64,000 nucleotides of DNA from CAJCIS01 sp965276755 (GTDB taxonomy: Bacteria > Pseudomonadota > Alphaproteobacteria > Acetobacterales > Acetobacteraceae): contig OZ255625.1 in the NCBI GenBank assembly GCA_965276755.1, positions 1,488,001 through 1,552,000 on the forward strand, written 5' to 3'. How positions within the stretch are numbered: position 1 is the stretch's first letter; each line of letters begins with the position of its first letter. The notes beneath the pieces were generated by a model, which was not told the DNA's origin, searched no databases, and saw only the letters and a list, made by a program, of their open reading frames with translations. The translations under genes and the position numbers were made by a program. This document shows, in pieces, positions 17,416 through 26,371 of the stretch.

Positions 17416-18638
17416 GTTGCCGTGTCCTCCCGCCACGCACGCCGGCAGACCAGCGCCAGCAGGCCCGCCAGGATCAACGGCGCCATCGGCAGGCCCCACG
17501 CGCTGGTCGCCGCGCGCGCCACCAGCGGCCACAGAAAGGCCAGACCCGCGCCCAGTTTTTCATAAGGCAGCCAGCCGCCACTCGCCGCGCGGCTGGCAAG
17601 CCAGGCCAGCGGCACGCCTGCCACGGCCAAGTCGTAATCCAGGATATGGGGCGTGCACAGCATTGATGCCGCCGCAAGTGCTGACATTTCCGCCCCCGCG
17701 CCCGGCCGACGGCGCGCCATCAGCACCACCGCCCCGGCCGCGCCCACGCAAGCCACCGCCTGCACCACGTAGCTGGCGGTCAGGCTGCCGCCGCAGATCC
17801 GCGCGCTGGCAAAGACGCTCTGCAACTTTCCCCAATCCTCGCGATGGGCCTCAAGCGCCTCGCGAATGGCCGGCGCGGCGGCAAAGAAGCCTCGCCAGGC
17901 CGCGCTGCCCAGCAACAGCCAGGACAGCGCCATCCACCCGGCCGCGGTCGCAGCACAAGCCAGCAGCGCCCGCCACCGCCGCCCCGCCGCAAGCGCCAGC
18001 GGCAGCAAAAGCGCCAGATGCGGCTTGATCATCAGCGTCCCCAGGCACGCCCCTGCCAACGCCGGCCGCCGCTCCAGCCACACCAGGCCCCACGCGAAGC
18101 ACGTCGCGGAGAAAAACCCGTTCTGCCCGGTTGCCGCATTCATCAGCAGCCCGGGAAAGGCCGCGATCGGCAGCACGCCCCAGGCGCGAGGCAGAATGGC
18201 GCGCAACCCCGCGCCCAGAATCACGCCCTGACAGGCGATGAAGGCGGCCAATCCCGCCAGATAAGGCAGGGCGGCAAAGGGCAGGCAAAGCAGGAGAAAG
18301 GTGGGCGGATAGAAGAAGGCCAAAAGCAGCCCGGGGTCGAGAATGGCGGTGGCATGCTCCAGGGCCGAGAGGCCCGGCAAGTCGTAGGCGGCACCTCCGC
18401 CGTGCGCCAGCGCCAGGCGCCCCGCCGCCCAGAAAGCCAGAAAGTCGCTCGCCTGCGGCTTGCCCGCTGGCCCCATGACCTGGCCCCATGGATGATGACC
18501 GATCGCCGTGGAAAGCCAGTCAAACCCCAGCGCGGCGCCCATCAGCAGCGCCAGTATCCGCCCATAGGCCAGCGCCCGTCTGCGATCGAGCCAGCGCGCC
18601 TCGGCCAATGCGGCGCGCAGGGAGGCCACGTGCCTCAC
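17409..18638 (-). CDS. DUF2029/GT87-type polytopic membrane protein, paralogue 2
   Basis: 409 residues from GTG at 18638, which overlaps the preceding gene's stop (GTGA). Key loop: ASDFLAFWAAGRLALAHGG then AYDLPGLSALE and FFYPPTFLLLCLPFAALPYL; a later conserved patch TGQNGFFSATCFAWGLV. About 11 membrane helices. Strongly similar in layout to the genes on either side, so the three probably arose by tandem duplication and may form one complex or act in sequence on a surface glycan. Substrate unknown. Confidence 0.85.
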   Translation of the reverse strand: MRHVASLRAALAEARWLDRRRALAYGRILALLMGAALGFDWLSTAIGHHPWGQVMGPAGKPQASDFLAFWAAGRLALAHGGGAAYDLPGLSALEHATAILDPGLLLAFFYPPTFLLLCLPFAALPYLAGLAAFIACQGVILGAGLRAILPRAWGVLPIAAFPGLLMNAATGQNGFFSATCFAWGLVWLERRPALAGACLGTLMIKPHLALLLPLALAAGRRWRALLACAATAAGWMALSWLLLGSAAWRGFFAAAPAIREALEAHREDWGKLQSVFASARICGGSLTASYVVQAVACVGAAGAVVLMARRRPGAGAEMSALAAASMLCTPHILDYDLAVAGVPLAWLASRAASGGWLPYEKLGAGLAFLWPLVARAATSAWGLPMAPLILAGLLALVCRRAWREDTATC

Positions 18639-19786
18639 GTCAGAACCGCCCGCCGGGCAATGGCCAGCAGCAGCGCCAGCACCAGCGGCGGCGCAATGGC
18701 AAGCCCGAGTTCCAGCCCCGCCGCCCGCGCACCGAGTGGCGCCAGATAGAGCAGCAGCAGCAGCGCCTTCTCGCCCCACAGCCAGGTGGTGCGGCGCGCC
18801 TCGCCTGCCAGCCACGCTATCGGCACAACCAGAACAACCAGATCGTAGTCATACAGATAGGGTGTCACCAGCAAGGATGCCGCCGCGAGTGCCGCCATCT
18901 CGGCCCCAGCCCCCGGCCGGTTCCGGCAGAGGCGCGCCAGAAGGCCAAGCGCTGCGACCGCGGCCACGATCTGCACGCCATAGGCGGTCGCGCTCGAAAG
19001 CCCCGCCAGACGCGCCGCGCCATAGAAGCTCTGCATCATCGGCCATTTGATGGGCAAGGTCTCAATGCTCGCGCGCGCGCCTGCCGCGTTGGCGAGGAAG
19101 GCGCGCCAGGTGCCCACCCCCAGCACCCCGGTTGCCGCCAGCGCCAGCCCCGCGGCCGTGAGTGCCGCCGCCACCGCCGCATGCGCGCGCCGCGCGGCGA
19201 GCAGCGCCACCGGCACACCCAGCGCCAGTTGCGGTTTGCAGGACAGCAGGCCCAGGCAAGCTCCACCCAGCCAAGGCCGCCGATCAAGGTTCAGCAGTGC
19301 CGCGCCCAGGCAGGACGCGGTCAGCCCGCCATTCTGGCCGGAGAACACATTCATCAGAAATCCCGGCGCGCTGAGCACGGCAAGCCAGGACCAGCCAGGC
19401 CCGGCAATGCGCTTGCACAGTGGCCAGAGCAGGGCTGCCTGCGCGGCCTCGAAGCCAAACAGCGCGGCCAGGTAGGGCAGCGCTGCCAGCGGCAGGCACA
19501 GCAGCAGGAAGCTAGGGGGGTAATAGAAGGTCAGCGTGCCTCGTGCTGGCATGAAGGTATGGGCGCGCTGGTAGGCATCGATGGCCGTTTCGCTATAAGC
19601 CGCCGTGGCACCGTGCTGCAGCGCGACCCGTGCCGCGGACCAAAAACTGTCGAAATCCAACGCAAGCGGCAGCGCACCCGCCGGCGCAAAGGCGCCCAAC
19701 ATGGTAGCAACAAAGGCGCCAAGCCCCACCAAACCAAGCAGCGCGAAGCCGAAAAATAGACGGGGGGTCTGGGGGGGATGGCACAT
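18635..19786 (-). CDS. DUF2029/GT87-type polytopic membrane protein, paralogue 1
   Basis: About 383 residues, ~11 helices. Key loop: LDFDSFWSAARVALQHGATA then AYSE, FYYPPSFLLLCLPLAALPYL and FSGQNGGLTASCLGAALL, parallel to paralogues 2 and 3. The start lies inside a family A repeat: ATG at 19786 gives MCHPPQTPRLFFGFALLGLV, whose first nine residues are pure repeat translation. A TTG at 19819 extends it further. Either the gene genuinely recruited the repeat as its 5' end, or the native start was lost. Confidence 0.82.
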   Translation of the reverse strand: MCHPPQTPRLFFGFALLGLVGLGAFVATMLGAFAPAGALPLALDFDSFWSAARVALQHGATAAYSETAIDAYQRAHTFMPARGTLTFYYPPSFLLLCLPLAALPYLAALFGFEAAQAALLWPLCKRIAGPGWSWLAVLSAPGFLMNVFSGQNGGLTASCLGAALLNLDRRPWLGGACLGLLSCKPQLALGVPVALLAARRAHAAVAAALTAAGLALAATGVLGVGTWRAFLANAAGARASIETLPIKWPMMQSFYGAARLAGLSSATAYGVQIVAAVAALGLLARLCRNRPGAGAEMAALAAASLLVTPYLYDYDLVVLVVPIAWLAGEARRTTWLWGEKALLLLLYLAPLGARAAGLELGLAIAPPLVLALLLAIARRAVLT

Positions 19787-19800
19787 CTCCCACAGTTTTT
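19758..19800. repeat. Family A dyad repeat, single unit (A3)
   Basis: gacggggggtctgggggg followed by gatggcacatctccc, reverse orientation to A2. Here the element lies at the 5' end of a gene rather than the 3' end and encodes its apparent N-terminus. Confidence 0.8.
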
Positions 19801-19847
19801 CCTCTACTTCACTTAGCAATTCGCTTCACTCGGCTACCCTGCACCGA

Positions 19848-20957
19848 ATGCCTCCCTCCACCCTCTCCGCCCTGCGCACCTGGCTGCTAGACTGCGCAAT
19901 CCCCCTATGGCTGCACCACGGCATCGACCGTGCGCGCGGCGGCTTCTACGAGGCGCTAACTCACGGCACCTACGCCTGCCCCGCCCCCTACCGCCGCCTG
20001 CGAGTCCTCGCCCGCCAGACGGTGGCCTTCAGCCAAGCCCATCGCCAAGGCGTGCCAGGCACGGCCGATGCCGTCGGCATGGGCATCGACACGCTGGCCC
20101 GTCACGCAGCCCTGCCCGATGGCGGTTACGCCTGGCGCTTTGACCTGGCCCATGCACCGATCGACACCACGCGGGACCTCTACGACCACGCCTTCGTCCT
20201 GCTGGCGCTGGCCGAGGCCACCGCGGTGCTGCCCGCCGCCGCCCTTCGCCCCCGCGCCCACGCGCTGCTGGCCTTTCTGGACACGCACATGGCCCACCCC
20301 GCCGGCGGCTATGCCGAGGCGATTCCGCCCGCCGCGCCGCGCCGGCAGAATCCTCATATGCACCTGCTCGAAGCGCTGCTCGCCGCCCATGCCGCCTTTG
20401 CCGACCCCATCTTCCTCGATCGCGCGCGCGCGCTGGTCACCCTGTTGACCGATCGCCTGATCGACCCGGCGACCGGCGCGCTGCCCGAGTTCTATGGGGA
20501 CGCCTGGCAGCCGCTTTCGCCCGGGGGCGTCTTCCCGTCCGAGCCCGGCCACCACCACGAATGGGCCTGGCTGCTGGGCGAGTACGCCCGCCACGTCTCC
20601 CCAGACCCCAGGCGCACGGATATCGCCGCCCGCCTGCTCGCCTTTGCCGACGCGCACGGCACCCATCCGATCACGCACGACCTGATCGACAGCGTGGCCA
20701 GCAACGCCACCCCGCTTGCGCGCTCCGCCCGGCTGTGGCCGCAGACCGAGCGGCTGAAGACCGCCCATCTCCGCCCCGATCACACGCCGGCCCATAAGCA
20801 CATCGGCCTGCAAAGCCTCAGCGCCTACCTGCTTGCCGACGGCCTCTGGCACGAACGCCGCGACGAGCATGGCGCGTTCATCCCGGGCCCCTCGCCGGCC
20901 AGCAGCCTCTACCACCTGACCACCGCCATCCTGACCGCAGCCGCGGCACCTGATTGA
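19848..20957 (+). CDS. AGE-family epimerase/isomerase
   Basis: Cytoplasmic (alpha/alpha)6-barrel enzyme of the N-acylglucosamine 2-epimerase/mannose isomerase family, 369 residues. Markers: LWLHHGIDRARGGFYEALT, RRLRVLARQTVAFSQAH, DLYDHAFVLLALAEA, PHMHLLEALLAAH, and the catalytic-region PGHHHEWAWLLGEYAR and LWPQTERLK. Candidate reactions are mannose/fructose or mannose-6-phosphate isomerisation; the sequence alone does not decide. ATG 19848 is preferred over longer frames that translate repeat A3. Divergent from the glycosyltransferase-like genes, which could mean a shared sugar pathway. Confidence 0.87.
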   Translation: MPPSTLSALRTWLLDCAIPLWLHHGIDRARGGFYEALTHGTYACPAPYRRLRVLARQTVAFSQAHRQGVPGTADAVGMGIDTLARHAALPDGGYAWRFDLAHAPIDTTRDLYDHAFVLLALAEATAVLPAAALRPRAHALLAFLDTHMAHPAGGYAEAIPPAAPRRQNPHMHLLEALLAAHAAFADPIFLDRARALVTLLTDRLIDPATGALPEFYGDAWQPLSPGGVFPSEPGHHHEWAWLLGEYARHVSPDPRRTDIAARLLAFADAHGTHPITHDLIDSVASNATPLARSARLWPQTERLKTAHLRPDHTPAHKHIGLQSLSAYLLADGLWHERRDEHGAFIPGPSPASSLYHLTTAILTAAAAPD

Positions 20958-20989
20958 CGCGCACGCGCCCGGTCGCGCACACCCGCCTC

Positions 20990-21439
20990 ATGGCCGACCC
21001 CTTCGTCACCTCCCCCTACTTCACGCCCAAGGAGCCAACCGCCGCTGCGGCCATTGCCGCCATTGCCGAGGACCTCGCCGTCTTCGACGATTGGATGGAC
21101 CGTTACGAATTCATCATCGACCTCGGCCGCCGCCTGCCGCCCTTCCCGGCTGAGTGGATGGACGACGATCACCTCGTGCCCGGCTGCCAGAGCAAGGTCT
21201 GGATGGAAGCCGCGCGCGAGGGCGAGCTGCTGATGCTGGCGGGTGCCTCGGACGCGGCGATCGTTTCGGGGCTGGTGGCGCTGCTGCTGCGTGTGTATTC
21301 GGGGCGGCCGCCTTCGGAGATACTGGCGACGGATCCTGTGTTCTTGAAGGAGCTTGGATTGATTGAGGCGCTTTCTAGTAATCGAGGGAATGGGATTGTC
21401 AGCATGGCGAAGGCGATTCGGGACGCGGCGACGAAATAA
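20990..21439 (+). CDS. sufE: SufE-family Fe-S biogenesis sulfur acceptor
   Basis: Accepts persulfide sulfur from the cysteine desulfurase SufS. 149 residues from ATG at 20990 (MADPFVTSPYF). The active-site Cys is C66 in LVPGCQSKVW, followed by the family pattern SDAAIVSGLVALLLRVYSG and ATDPVFLKELGLIEALSSNR. A TTG at 20954 overlapping the upstream stop would add 12 residues. It stands alone here, away from a suf operon. Confidence 0.92.
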   Translation: MADPFVTSPYFTPKEPTAAAAIAAIAEDLAVFDDWMDRYEFIIDLGRRLPPFPAEWMDDDHLVPGCQSKVWMEAAREGELLMLAGASDAAIVSGLVALLLRVYSGRPPSEILATDPVFLKELGLIEALSSNRGNGIVSMAKAIRDAATK

Positions 21440-21511
21440 ATGGTATAAACTATGTCATCGGGGACGACGGCATGCGCGCCAGTTTGGTTGCGGCGGGTTG
21501 ATGCACTCTTT

Positions 21512-21625
21512 AGAAAGGCTGGGGGAGATGTGCCATCCCCCCCAGACCCCCCGTCATTATTTAGGTCGCCGCTCTAAACAGATGACGGGGGGTTTGGGGG
21601 GGATGGCACATCCCCCCCAATCTTC
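21512..21625. repeat. Family A dyad repeat, paired unit (A4)
   Basis: Full two-armed element: hairpin gggggagatgtgccatcccc, arm ccccagaccccccgtc, apex tttaggtcgccgctctaaa, then the inverted arm and hairpin. Between sufE and the NAD-regulator gene. Confidence 0.9.
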
Positions 21626-21647
21626 AGCGACCCGGAAAAACAGCACC

Positions 21648-22541
21648 ATGGTGGACCCGGTCGCAACCGAGCTGATCGCCGTCGTAACCGCCATCACCGC
21701 CGGCGAGCCACGCGTGCTGACCATAAGCGGCGGCAGCGCCCTGCCCTCAGGCAGCTTCGAAAGCAGCCACCGCTCCCTCCAAGCCGGCCTGCGTAGCTGG
21801 GTCGAACGCCAGACCCACCAGCCGCTGGGCTACGTCGAACAGCTCTACACCTTCGCCGATGGCGACCGCGCCGAGACCGCCGGGCGCGTGCTCTCCATCA
21901 GCTACCTCGCCCTCACGCGCGAAACCGAAGTCACCGGCGCAGGGGCTGCCTGGCAAAGCTGGTATCGCTACTTTCCCTGGGAGGATCATCGCGAAGGGCC
22001 GCCCGCCTGCCTGGCCGCCACCATCCTGCCGGCACTCGCCGCCTGGGCGCGCGACGAACCCACGCGCCAGCGTATCGCCACCCTCTTTGGCGCCAACGGT
22101 CAATCCTGGGATGAGGATTTCTCTCTCCAGCGCTACGAACTTCTCTACGAAGCGGGCCTGGTCACCGAATGGAAGCGACGCCATGAGCCAGGCAGGCTCA
22201 GCCCGGTGGCAGGCGAGCCCATGATCCTGGACCATCGCCGCATCCTGGCCACCGGCATGGCGCGCCTGCGTGCGAAAATCAAATACCGCCCGGTTTTCTT
22301 CGAGCTCATGCCTGAAAGCTTCACGCTGGGCCAATTGCAGCAGACCGTCGAGGCACTCGCCGGGCGGCGCCTGCACAAGCAGAATTTCCGCCGCCTGATC
22401 GATGCGCAAGCCCTGGTCGAGGACACCGGCGCCGTGGCGCAGGATACCGGCGGCCGGCCGGCCAAATTATTCCGCTATCGGCGTGCTGTGCAGACGCAGC
22501 GGGCCGTGGGAGCGACGCGCCTGCCCGTGGTGCGGAGTTAG
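21648..22541 (+). CDS. Nudix-like/winged-helix regulator (alphaproteobacterial NAD regulator, NrtR-like)
   Basis: 297 residues. The N-terminal half is a Nudix-type fold (VLTISGGSALPSGSFESSHR; GLRSWVERQTHQPLGYVEQL) without a canonical Nudix box, so it is more likely a ligand sensor than a hydrolase. The C-terminal ~75 residues form a winged helix (FELMPESFTLGQLQQTVEAL; RLHKQNFRRLIDAQALVEDT). Known relatives repress NAD biosynthesis and salvage genes in response to ADP-ribose or related ligands. No NAD gene lies next to it here. ATG 21648 follows repeat A4; a longer frame from 21363 only translates repeat and sufE. Confidence 0.8.
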   Translation: MVDPVATELIAVVTAITAGEPRVLTISGGSALPSGSFESSHRSLQAGLRSWVERQTHQPLGYVEQLYTFADGDRAETAGRVLSISYLALTRETEVTGAGAAWQSWYRYFPWEDHREGPPACLAATILPALAAWARDEPTRQRIATLFGANGQSWDEDFSLQRYELLYEAGLVTEWKRRHEPGRLSPVAGEPMILDHRRILATGMARLRAKIKYRPVFFELMPESFTLGQLQQTVEALAGRRLHKQNFRRLIDAQALVEDTGAVAQDTGGRPAKLFRYRRAVQTQRAVGATRLPVVRS

Positions 22542-22713
22542 GCGTTCCGGTTCTGAGGCCCTCTCGGCTTGTCATGCCATCGCAATGTGTATGACGGGGG
22601 CAACCTCCGGTCCAAAGTCCTGCCCGGTGTGCAATTGTCACGCGCATTGCAATGAACGTCAAGAAACGCTTGTATTCGTCCAGCCACATCGTTTTGAAAG
22701 GAGACTTCCCGCC

Positions 22714-23196
22714 ATGAAAAAAGTGACAGCTTTCCTCGCTATAGCGGCCTGCCATCTTGGGGCATGCGGCGCCGCACGCGCGGCGGACCTTTCGCCTGGA
22801 ACATACGGCGTGTCGTCCTATTTCGTGTCAGCTCAAGGCGCAGGGGGCGGCAATTGCAACTTCTTTCCTAAGGGAACTTCCCTCTTCTCAGAGTACACCT
22901 TCCCCGGTTATAGCAAACCAGGTGCAACGGTACGGACCTACATCAATGGATTATCCGTACAATACGTGGTGTTGGATACCTATCCTGTCACGCCGCCCAA
23001 GGGAGCGACGACCTGGTCAGGCAACATTACTGAATCGTTCTTGCCTGGGGGAACAAGCTCCACGGGCACCTTTTCCACAAATTTCACGATCGTGGACAGC
23101 AAATCCTATGTCGATAACACCACCTACATCTTTCCAAGTAATGGCGGCACATGCACCTCCGTCGTTCAGCATGTCGGCATTTTGACGGGAAAGTAG
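22714..23196 (+). CDS. Secreted protein of unknown function
   Basis: 160 residues from ATG at 22714, with a strong Shine-Dalgarno (GAAAGGAG) about 8 nt upstream. A clear Sec signal peptide (KKVTAFLAIAACHLGACGAA, cleavage after ARA near residue 24) precedes a mature domain rich in Ser/Thr/Gly/Tyr/Asn, with two Cys (GGNCNFF and GGTCTSV) that could form a disulfide. No family recognised. Base composition is more AT-rich than the neighbours. 172 bp upstream and 247 bp downstream are free of genes, so it is probably monocistronic. Confidence 0.75.
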   Translation: MKKVTAFLAIAACHLGACGAARAADLSPGTYGVSSYFVSAQGAGGGNCNFFPKGTSLFSEYTFPGYSKPGATVRTYINGLSVQYVVLDTYPVTPPKGATTWSGNITESFLPGGTSSTGTFSTNFTIVDSKSYVDNTTYIFPSNGGTCTSVVQHVGILTGK

Positions 23197-23369
23197 TTTC
23201 TACCGCCTCGCGTTTGGTTTCGCGCCTCGCCGACAGCGCCGGGGCCCATGACGCCATGGTGAGTGGCCTCCCCCGCCTCGCCCCTGTGACGGCGGGGCAA
23301 ACCCGTGCTAGCGCTGGGTGTAGAAGCCCGGCAGGGCCAGTCTTGCGCAGCACACCCTGAAACACATCT

Positions 23370-23399
23370 AGTGACCGAACCGGTCGGTCAGCGGTCACT
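23370..23399. promoter_or_regulatory. Palindromic operator candidate upstream of the efflux operon
   Basis: Outer arms agtgaccg and cggtcact around an inner accggtcggt, 45 bp before the efflux start. The size and symmetry are those of TetR/MarR-type operators. No regulator gene adjoins it. Confidence 0.5.
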
Positions 23400-23443
23400 A
23401 TCGAGCCGGCCGCTTATCCACTGCCCTTGCCCGGGAAGACGCC

Positions 23444-24673
23444 ATGGCCGAAAGCCAGACCAAAGACGACCAGCGCGCGGGCCACGACGACGCCCAGGCC
23501 GACCGCGGCGGCGATCCACCCCAAAAGGAGGGCGACGGCAAAAGCGGCGACGACAAGAAGAGCGACGACAAGAAAAAGCCGGACGAAGACGACGCCAAGG
23601 CTAAGGAGCAGGAGCGTGCCCAGGAGAAGCGCCGCGCCCGCGCCCGCCCCTTCGTGCGCGCCGGCATGGTGCTCGTCGCCATCCTGCTGATCGCCGGCGG
23701 CCTCTATTATTACTTTTCGACCAAAGGCATCGTCTCCACCGATGACGCCTACACCGATGGCCGGGTCATGACGATTGCCTCCCACGTCACCGGCTACGTC
23801 ACCAGCCTGGACGTGAACGACAACCAGTTCGTCCACAAGGGCGACCCGCTGATCCATATCGACCCGCGCGACTATCAGGCCACGCTGGAACAGGCGCAGG
23901 GCCAGTTGAGTACCGCACTCGGCCAGCTCGCCGCCGCCCAGCAGGGCCTGGCCGTGGCGCAGGTCCAGTTTCCCGCCCGGCTGGAACAGGCGCGTGCGCA
24001 GTTGCTCGATGCGCAGGCTAATCTGTTCAAGGCACAGACCGATCAGCGGCGCCAGCTCAGCCTGCCGCGCGCGGCCACCACCGGCCAGCAGATCGATTAT
24101 GCCAACGCCGCCCTGCGCTCTGCCGAGGCGCAGGTCAGCTCGTCGGAAGCGGCGGTGCTACAGGCAACGCCGGTCAAACCCAATATCAGCCAGGTCGGCG
24201 CGCAGCTCAAGCAATTGGGCGGCTCGCTCTCCCAGGCGCATGCGGCGATCACGCAAGCGCAACTCAATCTGCAATGGTGCACATTGCGGGCGCCGGCCGA
24301 TGGCTGGATCACCAAGCGCAATGTCGAGGTCGGCAATTACGTCCAGCCCGGCGCGCAAATCTTTTCCATCGTCTCGCCCGACGTCTGGATCACCGCCAAT
24401 TTCAAAGAAACCCAGCTCGCGCACATGCGTCCCGGACAATATACGGTGATTGACATAGACAGCTACCCCGACATGAAGCTGACCGGCCACATCGACAGCA
24501 TTCAGTTAGGATCGGGCAGCAAGTTCACCGCCTTTCCGCCCGAGAATGCGACCGGCAATTTCGTCAAGATCGTGCAGCGTGTGCCGGTCAAAATCATCAT
24601 CGATGGCGGGCTGGATCCCAACCTGCCGCTGCCGCTGGGTATCTCGGTCGTACCCTCCGTCACGGTTCAATGA
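23444..24673 (+). CDS. emrA: HlyD/EmrA-type membrane fusion protein
   Basis: Periplasmic adaptor of a tripartite efflux pump, 409 residues. An unusually charged 60-residue cytoplasmic N-terminus (Asp/Lys-rich, runs of DDKK) precedes one membrane helix (~residues 75-95). The barrel-sandwich/lipoyl half-motif DDAYTDGRVMTIASHVTGYV follows, then a long coiled-coil pair (DYQATLEQAQGQLSTALGQL onward) and the second lipoyl half (LRAPADGWITKRNVEVGNYV). Stop overlaps the transporter start (ATGA). No outer-membrane factor gene is present in the window. Confidence 0.92.
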   Translation: MAESQTKDDQRAGHDDAQADRGGDPPQKEGDGKSGDDKKSDDKKKPDEDDAKAKEQERAQEKRRARARPFVRAGMVLVAILLIAGGLYYYFSTKGIVSTDDAYTDGRVMTIASHVTGYVTSLDVNDNQFVHKGDPLIHIDPRDYQATLEQAQGQLSTALGQLAAAQQGLAVAQVQFPARLEQARAQLLDAQANLFKAQTDQRRQLSLPRAATTGQQIDYANAALRSAEAQVSSSEAAVLQATPVKPNISQVGAQLKQLGGSLSQAHAAITQAQLNLQWCTLRAPADGWITKRNVEVGNYVQPGAQIFSIVSPDVWITANFKETQLAHMRPGQYTVIDIDSYPDMKLTGHIDSIQLGSGSKFTAFPPENATGNFVKIVQRVPVKIIIDGGLDPNLPLPLGISVVPSVTVQ

Positions 24674-26250
24674 GCGAGGCCGAAACCGACGCCGCCTGGC
24701 GCCCGAAATCCAACCCGTGGCTGATAGCGGTCGTGGTCACCGTCGCCGCCTTCATGGAGGTGCTGGACACCACGATCGTCAACGTCTCGCTGCCCCATAT
24801 CGCCGGCAGCCTGTCATCGAGCTACGATGACGCGACATGGGCGCTGACGAGCTACCTGGTCGCCAACGGCATCGTGCTGACGATTTCGGGCTGGCTGTCG
24901 GACCTGCTCGGCCGCAAGCGCTATTTCCTGATCTGCATCGGCATGTTCACCGTCTGCAGCCTGCTCTGCGGCACATCGACCAGCCTGCCCGAACTGATCA
25001 TCTTCAGGCTGGCGCAGGGCTTTTTCGGCGGCGGCCTGCAGCCCAACCAGCAAAGCATCATCCTGGACACGTTCGAGCCATCGCAACGCGGCAAGGCGAT
25101 GGGCGTGGTGGCCATTGCCACGATCGTCGCCCCGATCATCGGGCCCACGCTGGGCGGCTACATCACCGACAACATCAGCTGGCGCTGGATATTTTTCATC
25201 AACATTCCCGTCGGCATCCTCGGCGTCTTCGGCGTGCTGGCGCTGGTCGAAGACCCGCCCTGGGTCAAACGCCGGCGCAGCCGCGGCATCGATTATATCG
25301 GCATCAGCCTGATCACCATCGGCTTGGGCTGCCTGCAGGTCATGATGGACCGCGGCGAGGATGATGACTGGTTCGGCTCGCCCTTCATCCGCATCATGGC
25401 GCTGTTTGGCGTGCTTGGCATATTGGGCGCGATCGGCTGGCTGCTGACGGCGAAAAAGCCGGTGGTCAACCTGCACGTCATGGGCGATCGCAATTTCGCG
25501 CTCGGTGTCGTCATGATCGGCGCAATGGCCTTCATCCTGTATTCGTCCGCGGTGCTGATTCCGCAATTCGCCCAGCAGGTGATCGGCTACACCGCAACAC
25601 TGGCGGGCTTGATCCTTTCTCCGGGCGGCGTGGTCATCATTCTGCTGATCCCGATCGTCACGCGGATCCTGCCGATCGTGCCCACAAAGTATCTGATCGC
25701 CACGGGCTTTACGATCATGGGCTGTGCGCTGATCTTCTCCAGCCGATTGGTCCCGAACATGTCCTTCGAACGCCTCGCCCTGATGCGCGGGGCGCAGACG
25801 CTGGGACTGGCTTTCATGTTCGTTCCCATTTCAACGATCGCCTACTCCACTCTGCCGCGCGAGCTGAATGGTGATGCCGCGGCACTCTACACGATGTTTC
25901 GCAACGTGTTCGGCTCCATCGGCATATCGACCGCGACCGCGCTGATCACGACGCAGACCCAGACGCGCCAATCTTATCTCTCGCAGTGGCTGACGCCGCT
26001 CAATCAGCCTTACAACACTCTATTGCAGCAAACGCAGGCTGCACTCCTGGCCAGCGGTCATGCGGCTTCGACCACGCAGGCAACGGCGACGGGGCTCATC
26101 TATCAGACGTTTCGCACGCAGGCTTCGGTGCTGGCGTATTCGGATGTCTTTATGTATTGCGCCGTGGGTGCGTTCTGCGTTGTGCCGCTGACGTTTTTGT
26201 TCGGCAATTACAAGCCGGGTAAAGGGCAGAAGGCGCCGGCGGCGCATTAA
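24670..26250 (+). CDS. emrB: DHA2-family MFS drug/proton antiporter (EmrB-type)
   Basis: 14-helix major facilitator exporter, 526 residues. Signatures: motif D1-like AAFMEVLDTTIVNVSLPHIA, motif A GWLSDLLGRKRYF, and motif C-type segment IVAPIIGPTLGGYITDNISW. Coupled to the membrane fusion protein by a 4-bp overlap, forming an EmrAB-type pump. Substrate range cannot be told from sequence. The stop codon TAA abuts a family A repeat that probably terminates the operon. Confidence 0.94.
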   Translation: MSEAETDAAWRPKSNPWLIAVVVTVAAFMEVLDTTIVNVSLPHIAGSLSSSYDDATWALTSYLVANGIVLTISGWLSDLLGRKRYFLICIGMFTVCSLLCGTSTSLPELIIFRLAQGFFGGGLQPNQQSIILDTFEPSQRGKAMGVVAIATIVAPIIGPTLGGYITDNISWRWIFFINIPVGILGVFGVLALVEDPPWVKRRRSRGIDYIGISLITIGLGCLQVMMDRGEDDDWFGSPFIRIMALFGVLGILGAIGWLLTAKKPVVNLHVMGDRNFALGVVMIGAMAFILYSSAVLIPQFAQQVIGYTATLAGLILSPGGVVIILLIPIVTRILPIVPTKYLIATGFTIMGCALIFSSRLVPNMSFERLALMRGAQTLGLAFMFVPISTIAYSTLPRELNGDAAALYTMFRNVFGSIGISTATALITTQTQTRQSYLSQWLTPLNQPYNTLLQQTQAALLASGHAASTTQATATGLIYQTFRTQASVLAYSDVFMYCAVGAFCVVPLTFLFGNYKPGKGQKAPAAH

Positions 26251-26360
26251 GAAGCTGGGGGGAATGTGCCATTCCCCCCAGACCCCCCGTCGTTATTTAG
26301 GCGAGGCCCTAAAATCGATGGGGGGTCTGGGGGGGATGGCACATCTCCCCTAGTTCTTCC
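26250..26360. repeat. Family A dyad repeat, paired unit (A5)
   Basis: Two-armed element with apex tttaggcgaggccctaaa and arms ccccccagaccccccgtc / atggggggtctgggggg, starting at the emrB stop codon. Confidence 0.9.
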
Positions 26361-26371
26361 ACTTTGGCCTC

